A DNA stretch of 32,702 nucleotides from a virus. The first letter of the stretch is position 1. Each line of letters begins with the position of its first letter. Of this stretch, positions 25,475 through 32,576 are shown in pieces. The notes under the pieces were generated by a model. The model was not told the origin of the DNA, searched no databases, and saw nothing but the letters and a program-made list of their open reading frames with translations. The stretch covers positions 1 through 32,702 of the IMG/VR virus record IMGVR_UViG_3300009504_000021, one strand, 5' to 3'. The position numbers and the translations under genes are program-made.

Positions 25475-25927
25475 TTATCTAAAAAACAGAATTACTTTCT
25501 GGTTAGTAACATCATACTGTATTACCTCTGGGGCATTAGGATAAATCTCACTCGCACTGGTAGCCAATTCCTTGACCTTACCATCGCCACCACCTATAGC
25601 ATACATGCCAGGCAAGAATGATGCTGATGTCGCTCCTGATACAGCAGGAACTTCTAACAAGCCCTGTGTCGATACAGTTACAGTAACTACATCAGACCCT
25701 GGCGAATCAGACCTAACCTGGTCAAGTATGGCGTCAAGCCTGCCTAATATCCTGTCGTCATCACCAGCAAGTTTCACATAAACCCCATCAGAATTTTGTG
25801 CATGAGTCTTGCTTTCTAAAGTCACTGCATGACCTTTGTGAGCGTTCAATGCACCAGTCATAAGGAAGGTAATCCCCCTGCCTGTGTACATCCCCTTGTA
25901 CTTTACATTTCTTGGAATAGATACCAT
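25475..25927 (-). CDS. Head decoration-like protein
   Basis: The protein has 150 residues, rich in Gly, Val, Ser and Thr, with beta-barrel character (HAVTLESKTHAQNSDGVYVK; VVTVTVSTQGLLEVPAVSG). Lambda gpD-like decoration proteins, which stabilise the expanded capsid, are similar in size and are encoded exactly here, between protease and capsid. The ribosome site AGGAGGGG before the ATG is among the strongest in the window, fitting a high-copy capsid component. The gene starts 12 nt after the protease stop and ends 12 nt before the capsid ATG. Confidence 0.65.
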   Translation of the reverse strand: MVSIPRNVKYKGMYTGRGITFLMTGALNAHKGHAVTLESKTHAQNSDGVYVKLAGDDDRILGRLDAILDQVRSDSPGSDVVTVTVSTQGLLEVPAVSGATSASFLPGMYAIGGGDGKVKELATSASEIYPNAPEVIQYDVTNQKVILFFR

Positions 25928-25939
25928 GTTTTTCCCCTC

Positions 25940-27037
25940 CTATTTGACCTTATATATCTCTGTGTCTTCAGGCATTTCCGTAGTATCAGTGTTCTGTGTC
26001 ATGCCAGCATTCCTGTTTTTTGTGGCAAGCTCAATGAACTTTAATCTCATCTCTTGCAACGAATCTATACTCTTTCCTGTGAACATCGCTTTGTCAAAGT
26101 CATTTCCATAAGCCTTTACCCCGTACTCTGCCAACATGTCCAAGTAAGAATCCTTAAACTTTGATAGCACCTGATTGTTCGCCTCTAATTCACATATCTT
26201 GTTTTCCATCTCTTGCATTTCAGTTTTGCTCTTCTCTACAAGTGATGACAACTCTAAACTATTGCTGATGCTCTCCTGCAATTTTGTGTTGACACTCTTT
26301 AACTCGTTAAGAGCATCTAATATCGCTTTATTACTCTCACCATCCATGCTAATAGTAGCCTCCTGTTTCTTTTTTAATTTATTGTCTTTTATATTAAAAT
26401 CAATTTTCCCATAATGAACCGAATCACCCATGCCTACACCAAAAGAAGCCACCTTGTCCGGTACTATTATCCCTGCACCAGGAAGACTACCATCAAGAAC
26501 AATGTGGAACGTACTGTAAACAGTCCCATCATGATATGCCTTCCCATGACAAGATTGCCCCTCATACTCACAACCAGGATAATGACGGCAACCTGACTCC
26601 CAAGAGTATAAGTCTAACCCACATATAGAACAAAGCACTTTCCCAGGTCTGAACTCTATGCTCGTATCAAACAATGTGCCAAAGTTCAACGACTTAATAA
26701 TGTCGTTACTTGTTATCCCATTCCCTATGTTAATGTCCTTAATCATGTAAACTTTAGCAACAGACTTATCCCCTGTTAGGTAACTATAACCCTGTACAGT
26801 CCTACCCAAAGAGATGTATGTGTTCCTATCATGCAATATCCCCATCGCTGTTTGTCCTGAATTTGTGTATTCAGTATAGCCTCTCAGGAAGTCCGGCTGC
26901 AATACCATGTTCCAACTGGCGTTATACTCCCCTGTGCAAGTAACAAAATCAAACACCTCTATATCATCCATGGAGATTTTAGAATCCTCCTGGAAGTTCT
27001 TCCTTATAACCTGGAAAATTTTTTCATCAATCTTCAC
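25940..27037 (-). CDS. Prohead protease with Cys/His insert and scaffold tail
   Basis: The protein has 365 residues. The N-terminal ~210 match HK97-type prohead serine proteases: GILHDRNTYISLGRT places the catalytic His at 69, and LFDTSIEF gives the likely nucleophile Ser126. A probable metal-binding insert follows (CSICG at 136-140, CRHYPGC at 150-156, CH at 163-164). Then comes LDGSLPGAGIIVPD, typical of the strand after the active site. Residues about 235-300 form a Glu/Lys coiled coil, consistent with a fused scaffold, and the last 25 residues are acidic. The start is GTG, overlapping the portal stop by 1 nt. The protease would cut scaffold and capsid proteins during head maturation. Confidence 0.8.
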   Translation of the reverse strand: MKIDEKIFQVIRKNFQEDSKISMDDIEVFDFVTCTGEYNASWNMVLQPDFLRGYTEYTNSGQTAMGILHDRNTYISLGRTVQGYSYLTGDKSVAKVYMIKDINIGNGITSNDIIKSLNFGTLFDTSIEFRPGKVLCSICGLDLYSWESGCRHYPGCEYEGQSCHGKAYHDGTVYSTFHIVLDGSLPGAGIIVPDKVASFGVGMGDSVHYGKIDFNIKDNKLKKKQEATISMDGESNKAILDALNELKSVNTKLQESISNSLELSSLVEKSKTEMQEMENKICELEANNQVLSKFKDSYLDMLAEYGVKAYGNDFDKAMFTGKSIDSLQEMRLKFIELATKNRNAGMTQNTDTTEMPEDTEIYKVK

Positions 27038-28509
27038 TATCCTAAACCCCCCATCTTCAAAATGTTGTCCTCCTTCTCGTCTTCAGTCCTCGTGTCAATA
27101 GTATCCTCCCCTGGAGTCTGATCTTCGGGTTGCTGGTTATACCCACCATTATCACTGTCATCATCATCAGTAGTCCCAATGCTAACCCCCAAATGCTTCA
27201 GCCTATAGTAATCAAACCATTTAGGCTGAAACCCAGAAGGCAATCCACGACCAGTCAATTCCTGACACGCATCATCTAATGTGATGAAATCTATGCAAGC
27301 AAGCTCTAATAACCGCTTCTGTCTCATTAATTTATGGTTCTCTATCTCATTGGGAGACCGTAAATCAACATCGTCAAAGGTTATTGTAGCATTGCCGGAA
27401 AGCCCCTCCAACCTTAAACATAAATTCAATATACTCGCTAAAGTTGGCATAATAGTCTTCTGTATGTACTTAACACCCCTTACATACAAAACACCCTCAA
27501 CACCTTCATCAGAAGACCCAGACCTCCCCAATATACTCGGTAAAGTCTTTAATCCACTGCTTATCTGCTGATCCAATATCTTCACCAATGGAGCTATGTC
27601 TATATTCCCACTCGATGAAGGACTCAGGTAACTCAACTCCGCACTATCATAATGAACAATAGCATCCTCTGGCTTTAACCCTGACAACATGGATTGGAAC
27701 TCAATTCTCCTCGACTCCAGCCATTGTCGCAAACTGTCCGCATTTCTACGCACACTCGCTGGAGCATTCCTTATCATCACATCCTCTAATATCTTGCCAT
27801 GTATCCTCGCCCAACCAGCCCTGTCAACAACCTTCTCCAAGTCCTGCAAAACCCCTATCCTAAAAAATATGGGCTGCAACGAACTAAGAAAAATAGGGAT
27901 GTGCTGAACACTGTCAACATCAGGATCTATAAAACACCAGAATAGAAACTCCGAACTAACCTTCTTGCCCTTCTGGTAAGCAACAAACTCATCACCCTCC
28001 CTATACCAGTCTATCCACTTCGGATCTACTACCCTAATATGACTGAAATAACCCTCATCATCAGTGATAACCTCCATGCCACAAGCACCCCTTGTTAAAC
28101 ATAATCTGCTAACCTGACGCAGTACCGTACTAATACTCCTGTCAACAGAATGACCCTCCATCCTTTTTAAGCAGCTATGAAGACGCTTCGTTGCACCACT
28201 CTTAATGTTACCCCTCTGGTCTGTGACGCTAAACTTAACACCACTGTCTAAAGCAATCAGGAAGTTGTGTATGGCATCAGACATGTCACTGTCAAACCTA
28301 CTAAGTTTGTCTATAAGTTTGTCAGGATCACGATTGTAACGGTAGGATTCTAAGTCCTGAAGGTACTCATCATAAAGAACTTTCCTGGCTGATTGACGGG
28401 AAGTAGTAGAACCGCCTAACTCATAATGCGGATTAGAAACCTTCCCCCTGTTATTAGAAGGAATTTTATCCGTTGTAGCCTTTTTTCTCCAAAAATTAAA
28501 AATAGACAA
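27037..28509 (-). CDS. Portal protein
   Basis: The protein has 490 residues. The portal forms the dodecameric channel through which DNA enters the head. Supporting features are its size, its place upstream of the prohead protease, and typical segments: IRVVDPKWIDWYREGDEFVA (wing beta region), an LSSLQPIFFRIGVLQDLEKV helix, LPSILGRSGSSDEGV before the crown helices, and a helical end with ENHKLMRQKRLLELACID. The C-terminal ~50 residues are very acidic (DDDDSDNGG). The start is TTG at 28509 with GGGAG 9 nt ahead. It is the first gene after a 99-nt gap holding a promoter-like sequence. Confidence 0.85.
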   Translation of the reverse strand: MSIFNFWRKKATTDKIPSNNRGKVSNPHYELGGSTTSRQSARKVLYDEYLQDLESYRYNRDPDKLIDKLSRFDSDMSDAIHNFLIALDSGVKFSVTDQRGNIKSGATKRLHSCLKRMEGHSVDRSISTVLRQVSRLCLTRGACGMEVITDDEGYFSHIRVVDPKWIDWYREGDEFVAYQKGKKVSSEFLFWCFIDPDVDSVQHIPIFLSSLQPIFFRIGVLQDLEKVVDRAGWARIHGKILEDVMIRNAPASVRRNADSLRQWLESRRIEFQSMLSGLKPEDAIVHYDSAELSYLSPSSSGNIDIAPLVKILDQQISSGLKTLPSILGRSGSSDEGVEGVLYVRGVKYIQKTIMPTLASILNLCLRLEGLSGNATITFDDVDLRSPNEIENHKLMRQKRLLELACIDFITLDDACQELTGRGLPSGFQPKWFDYYRLKHLGVSIGTTDDDDSDNGGYNQQPEDQTPGEDTIDTRTEDEKEDNILKMGGLG

Positions 28510-28608
28510 GTTGATGTGCTCCCAAAACTACAAATTAATAATACAACTAATGAAGAGAAAAAAAACTACCAAACTATACTTAAAAATTAACACATGTAGC
28601 AATAAATG
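28510..28608 (-). promoter_or_regulatory. Intergenic gap with candidate promoter upstream of portal
   Basis: This is the longest gene-free stretch inside the cluster. On the minus strand TTGCTA (28602-28597) and TATAGT (28578-28573) are 18 nt apart, matching 4 of 6 and 5 of 6 bases of the sigma-70-type consensus. A T8 run at 28565-28558 lies downstream without a GC-rich stem, so I do not call a terminator. The promoter would raise expression of head and tail genes separately from the packaging genes. Confidence 0.5.
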
Positions 28609-29070
28609 TCAATAGCTATTTGATATACTATCCACAATACCTTTAATGCTCTTGCCTAAACAAAAACCTATCACACTAATATCATACCAATTAATACTGC
28701 ACTTCCCCGAAACCTCTACGAAATTTAAGAAGTCCTCAATCTTGACAAACCAGATAAACCCCTTCTCCCTGCTCTCCAACAAGAAACCAGCCCTGCACCC
28801 CCGCATGTGTGCCTTGTGTAAGCTGCTGACCTGATGCGGCTTGATCATCTTGTTCCTGCCTATGGAAAATAACCCCCCACCCGTAGTCTTTAGCTCAATA
28901 CAATACAACATGCCACAGTAATAATAAAATACATCGTATGGATTCTTTGCCATAAACCTGAGGTTGTTCCCCTCAACCTTTCCAGGGTAATCATAGAAAG
29001 AATACCAGTATATCCCTAACGATTCTAACTCTTTGTAAAACCTCGACTCAAATTTCTTGCCTACTAACAT
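28609..29070 (-). CDS. RecU-like Holliday junction resolvase
   Basis: The protein has 153 residues. It fits the RecU nuclease layout: GKKFESRFYKELE at 4-16, the acidic residue in NPYDVF (Asp46), the IELKTT motif with Glu59 and Lys61, then KPHQVSSLHKA (His79-Gln80) and AGFLLESREKGFIWFV. RecU-type enzymes are metal-dependent and cut four-way DNA junctions. In a phage this would remove branches from replicating concatemers before packaging. The ATG follows the clamp stop by 2 nt with no clear ribosome site, so translation is probably coupled. The gene precedes a promoter-bearing gap and the portal gene. The family is confident; the exact junction specificity is inferred. Confidence 0.75.
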   Translation of the reverse strand: MLVGKKFESRFYKELESLGIYWYSFYDYPGKVEGNNLRFMAKNPYDVFYYYCGMLYCIELKTTGGGLFSIGRNKMIKPHQVSSLHKAHMRGCRAGFLLESREKGFIWFVKIEDFLNFVEVSGKCSINWYDISVIGFCLGKSIKGIVDSISNSY

Positions 29071-29072
29071 TG

Positions 29073-30134
29073 TTAGCTCAACGGCATTATCAAGTAAGAA
29101 TCATCAGCATCTTCTAACAAGACAATATCCCTTTCTGTGGTAAAACTAAATGTGGCATCATCAGAAGACAAACATCTAAGAATGTCCTGTAAATAAGTAA
29201 CATTAAAGCTGAACGCTATGTCTTGCTGGCACATGCAAGGTATCCTTGTCGAACCACTACAAGAAGATCCATCCTCTGCCATTAAATGACACTCGTTGCC
29301 CTTTATTACCATGCGGATAGAATTAAATAACTCACTGCATAAAGGCTTGATGACAGAAACAGCCTGCAATAATTCCGCCTTGTCAAAGACCATGCTGCCA
29401 CCTGATGAACCAGGAAACAAACTACTGTGTTCAGGGAAATCAAACGCCATGCACCTCAATTGCAACCTATCACCCAAATGAATGTCAACAACATTGCCCG
29501 CAACCCGAAGACATATTATGTCATTCCCATTGAACAACTTGGTTATAAATCTGACATCCTTCAATGCTAACAAGAATCTACAGTCCTGAACGCCACTTGC
29601 TTGGATTTTTACCTCTCCTAACCTATGCCCATCAGAAGCAACAATAGACAAATTCCCATCCTTAATGCAGAACAGTATCCCATCAAGACCATTGTAACTC
29701 TTTCTAACCACAAAACAAGATAGCTTCGATAAAGCAACCTCTAACTGCGATAACGAAATAGGAAGCAAAACCCCATCATCCCTAACATCAGGGAAAGAAG
29801 GATACTCTTCGATTCTCACTGTAGCAAACTCAAAAGAAGATGACCCACATACCATCCTTATAGAATTACTGCCCTGGAAAGAAAACTGAATGTCTCCTTC
29901 AGGAAGATACTTCACAATGCTATGCAACTTACTGAACGGCAATAAACACTTGAATCCACTATCCTCAACCTCTTCTTCAAAAGTTGCAATTGCCGACACA
30001 CTCAAGTCAGTTAAGTAGACTCCTTTGCTACTGTCCAGTAAACAATTACTCAAAATTGGTAAAATTTGTTTAGGCTTCACTATTCCAACTAACTTTTCCA
30101 AACTATTCAATAGAACTTTCTTCGAAATTCTCAA
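29073..30134 (-). CDS. dnaN: DNA polymerase III beta sliding clamp
   Basis: The protein has 353 residues, close to the bacterial beta clamp (about 366). Family hallmarks are visible: KPKQILPILSNCLL near the N-terminus, EEYPSFPDV at 109-117, the LDGILF strand at 150-155, SDGHRLGEV at 167-175 in the partner-binding pocket, and YLIMPL at the extreme C-terminus, which closes the same pocket. Three-domain length is complete, so the protein should form a dimeric ring around DNA and bind polymerase or other clamp-binding proteins. The start is TTG with AGGAG 8 nt upstream. It sits between a small coiled-coil gene and the resolvase gene in the packaging operon, an unusual place for a replication gene. 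Confidence 0.9.
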   Translation of the reverse strand: MRISKKVLLNSLEKLVGIVKPKQILPILSNCLLDSSKGVYLTDLSVSAIATFEEEVEDSGFKCLLPFSKLHSIVKYLPEGDIQFSFQGSNSIRMVCGSSSFEFATVRIEEYPSFPDVRDDGVLLPISLSQLEVALSKLSCFVVRKSYNGLDGILFCIKDGNLSIVASDGHRLGEVKIQASGVQDCRFLLALKDVRFITKLFNGNDIICLRVAGNVVDIHLGDRLQLRCMAFDFPEHSSLFPGSSGGSMVFDKAELLQAVSVIKPLCSELFNSIRMVIKGNECHLMAEDGSSCSGSTRIPCMCQQDIAFSFNVTYLQDILRCLSSDDATFSFTTERDIVLLEDADDSYLIMPLS

Positions 30135-30156
30135 AAGATAAACTCCTTTTTATTTG

Positions 30157-30462
30157 TTAACCACGTACTAAACCCTTGTTGTGCTTCCTAATCTTCAACT
30201 GAGATAATTCTACCTCCAATTCTAACCATTCAGATAACAACCACTTCAATTCAACATAATTGGCTAACTCTAACTCAATGTCAGGAACAATCCCAGGATG
30301 GATAGGCTCATTCAAAACACCCCTGCCACCTGAAACACTATAACGCAACATCTTGTGACCATGACCACGATCCGATAATTCACCAGAACGCAACCGACCC
30401 AAAGATGAAATCCTACCCCGAATATCCAAAATCTTAGACTCTAACTGTTGCAACTTCTTCAA
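30157..30462 (-). CDS. Small coiled-coil protein of the packaging operon
   Basis: The protein has 101 residues if read from TTG 30462. I prefer this to GTG 30471, because that GTG belongs to an AGAGGTG ribosome site which lies 6 nt before the TTG. The N-terminus (LKKLQQLESKILDIRGRI) and the C-terminus (LELANYVELKWLLSEWLELE) are helical and heptad-like. The middle (30-60) is a His/Gly-rich loop with IHPGIVPDI. I do not recognise a family. Such a layout could be a small connector or a terminase accessory, but nothing proves it. Confidence 0.55.
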   Translation of the reverse strand: MKKLQQLESKILDIRGRISSLGRLRSGELSDRGHGHKMLRYSVSGGRGVLNEPIHPGIVPDIELELANYVELKWLLSEWLELEVELSQLKIRKHNKGLVRG

Positions 30463-30468
30463 ACTAAA

Positions 30469-30475
30469 CACCTCT
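30469..30475 (-). promoter_or_regulatory. Ribosome binding site deciding the 30462 start
   Basis: AGAGGTG on the minus strand overlaps the large-terminase stop codon and precedes TTG 30462 by 6 nt. A reading from the GTG inside it would leave no spacer. Confidence 0.7.
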
Positions 30476-32057
30476 AAATTTTACTGCTGAAAGTATGGAA
30501 ACCCACCATGAAACTATTGTGACTGTTACTCATCTGTCCACTCAATGCATAAATAACAGCCATCGCAAAGTGATCAGGCATCCCCATGTTAGTGTACCTA
30601 ACCTTGCCCTCCTTGTCCTTGTCCCCCTTTATCGCATTAAAATGATCAAGAAAATCAATGTTCTCATCCATTATATGCTCCGCAAATAATAAACGACCAT
30701 CCTTGATGAAACCACTAACCTCACTTATCGCAACATTCTTGTGCAAAGTTATAGTCAATTCAGCCTCATCAACCTTACTCAAACTACTGACATTCCTAAA
30801 CCAAACATAATAAACCTTCGGCAACAAATCCTTAACCTGCCTCGCAAAAGTAACATCAGGCAAAGGATCTATCCCTACAAAAAAAGGATTGTACCTGTCT
30901 ATGACACGCCTTAACCGATATATCCCCTCCGAACCATCACAAACAAAAGAATCTATCACTATCCACTTGTCTAACCGTACATCAATAACTACAACATGCT
31001 TGTCTACACTGTTGTCAATGCCTACCAAACAACCATAACTCCTGTCCACAGGCGACTCCCTGACAATAGCTGACTCCAATACCTCCAAGTTAAAAGGAAC
31101 TAACTCAGCACTGTCATAAGGTAAACCATACACGCAATTCCAAATGTGCTGGGAAGCCTCAGGATGCAACTTGTAACGATCCTCACTCAACTTAATACTC
31201 TCAGCATCAAAACTACTACTCCAAATCTTGCCAATCTGATAACTACTCTTACCCGAAAACTCCCGCTTCGCTACAAACTCACTCCTGCAATCAGACTTAA
31301 TCAACTCCCTACCACAACTCGGACACAAAAATACCCACCGATTATGTAAACGCTTTATGCTGTCAGGCATCAAACAAACCCAATCACTACAACGATTGCA
31401 CTTATATAATAACCACTTCTGATCACCCTGCTTAAATAACTTGTCTATCCCATAATTACTGAAAGTAGGCGTACTGAAAAATCTACGCAACGCTAACTTA
31501 CTGTCCTCCAACCTACTCGCATACTCACTAACCGTAAACAAATCACTCTTGTCTATCTCATCATGTATCAAAATATCAGCAGGAATACTCAACGCAGATG
31601 TCGTGCCACGTGTCCCACGAAAATAAATGAATGCCTCAAGTATCTGCTTCAATCCAGAATTATCAACACTACCACGTACAGGGAAAGTAGACTCCAAATC
31701 CTCCAACATACTACTAAAACGATCCGCACTAAATACCTCAATGTCACTCTTAGTAGGCATCGTGTAAATAATACGAATCCTACCATGACGTACACACCAC
31801 CGAACACCCAAACGAACAAATAACTCAGTAGCACCAACCTGTGAACCCTTACGGACACTCACCCAATCACACTCATCATCACATATCGGAATCAAAAATT
31901 CACGACCTACAAAACTAAAACGCTCACTCATCCGCTTAGGATTAGTCATGTACTTACATAACCACTCACTGTTCAACAAATCCTCAGCAAAAGGTAAATG
32001 ACTGTCTATCCTACTGCCAAATTGACGAATCTCCCTGCCTATGTCTATCCCTGTCAA
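30474..32057 (-). CDS. terL: Terminase large subunit (packaging ATPase-nuclease)
   Basis: The protein has 527 residues. The motor domain has a Walker A-type loop RKGSQVGATE at 69-78 and Walker B DILIHDEID at 161-169, as in gpA-type terminases. A probable zinc site follows: CNRC at 220-223 and CPSC at 245-248. The RNase H-like nuclease domain carries its acidic residues in VGIDNSVDK (Asp348), VGIDPLPD (Asp397) and MPDHFAMAVIYAL (Asp495). It drives DNA into the prohead and cuts the genome. The start is TTG at 32057, overlapping the small subunit's TGA (TTGA), with GAGG 5 nt ahead. The next ATG is at residue 37 and would remove conserved N-terminal sequence. Confidence 0.92.
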   Translation of the reverse strand: MTGIDIGREIRQFGSRIDSHLPFAEDLLNSEWLCKYMTNPKRMSERFSFVGREFLIPICDDECDWVSVRKGSQVGATELFVRLGVRWCVRHGRIRIIYTMPTKSDIEVFSADRFSSMLEDLESTFPVRGSVDNSGLKQILEAFIYFRGTRGTTSALSIPADILIHDEIDKSDLFTVSEYASRLEDSKLALRRFFSTPTFSNYGIDKLFKQGDQKWLLYKCNRCSDWVCLMPDSIKRLHNRWVFLCPSCGRELIKSDCRSEFVAKREFSGKSSYQIGKIWSSSFDAESIKLSEDRYKLHPEASQHIWNCVYGLPYDSAELVPFNLEVLESAIVRESPVDRSYGCLVGIDNSVDKHVVVIDVRLDKWIVIDSFVCDGSEGIYRLRRVIDRYNPFFVGIDPLPDVTFARQVKDLLPKVYYVWFRNVSSLSKVDEAELTITLHKNVAISEVSGFIKDGRLLFAEHIMDENIDFLDHFNAIKGDKDKEGKVRYTNMGMPDHFAMAVIYALSGQMSNSHNSFMVGFHTFSSKI

Positions 32058-32542
32058 AACTTCCTCGCTATCAAACTCTTCATCTTCAATAATATGTCGT
32101 GCTTCGCACCCTCATCAAACTTACCTACCTCATCCAATACTATCCGCTGAAATTCACGGAATACCTTCACATTATGATAACGCTCCTGACTCTTCAACAT
32201 AAACGCCTGGTAACGCTGTACACTGTCCAATATCTTAAACCTATTGCCATCTACATCCCCATCATGCAAATTCCCCAATAACATGTGCTTCAACGCTATA
32301 TATACCTCCTTCGTCTCCATACCAACATCTAACATGTTATCATAACCTACATGTATCCGAGGAATACGACTAACAAAACCTAACTTTACCAAAAATTCCC
32401 TGAACTCCCCTACCAAAGACATGTCTATCCCCAACGAAGAAGAAAGCTCATCGTCAGTAGAACCCGATCCAACTAACTCAACACCAAGTAACACCAATTG
32501 CATAAACTCACGAAATAAAATACTCTGCCTGCTAACTAACAT
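32054..32542 (-). CDS. terS: Terminase small subunit candidate
   Basis: The protein has 162 residues and sits immediately before the large subunit, overlapping its TTG. Residues about 29-60 (DDELSSSLGIDMSLVGEFRE, then LGFVSR) read as a winged or plain helix-turn-helix, the DNA-recognition element of small terminases. The C-terminal 60 residues are helical and could form the oligomer ring. There is no ribosome site: the 160 nt upstream on the coding strand contain no purine-rich stretch, while an extended -10 element ends 6 nt before the ATG. I therefore think the mRNA is leaderless. The family name rests on position and HTH pattern. Confidence 0.7.
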   Translation of the reverse strand: MLVSRQSILFREFMQLVLLGVELVGSGSTDDELSSSLGIDMSLVGEFREFLVKLGFVSRIPRIHVGYDNMLDVGMETKEVYIALKHMLLGNLHDGDVDGNRFKILDSVQRYQAFMLKSQERYHNVKVFREFQRIVLDEVGKFDEGAKHDILLKMKSLIARKF

Positions 32543-32548
32543 ACTACT

Positions 32549-32576
32549 ATTATACCAAAAATAACAAAAATGAAAA
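32549..32576 (-). promoter_or_regulatory. Extended -10 promoter driving the late operon
   Basis: On the minus strand TGGTATAAT (32557-32549) is a perfect extended -10 element. TTTTCA at 32576-32571 matches 4 of 6 bases of the -35 consensus at 16-nt spacing. Six bases separate the -10 from the terS ATG, so the expected transcription start is the A of that ATG. Confidence 0.7.

Noticed and set aside
28558-28565. T8 run in the gap upstream of the portal as a terminator
   Set aside because: No GC-rich stem precedes it on the minus strand; only a four-base CTAC/GTAG pairing with a long loop can be drawn.
31649-31858. Minus-strand frame for a 69-residue, very hydrophobic membrane-like protein inside terL
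   Set aside because: The G/T-rich coding strand yields Val, Leu, Phe and Cys codons in any shifted frame. It has no start context and lies wholly inside the terminase motor domain.
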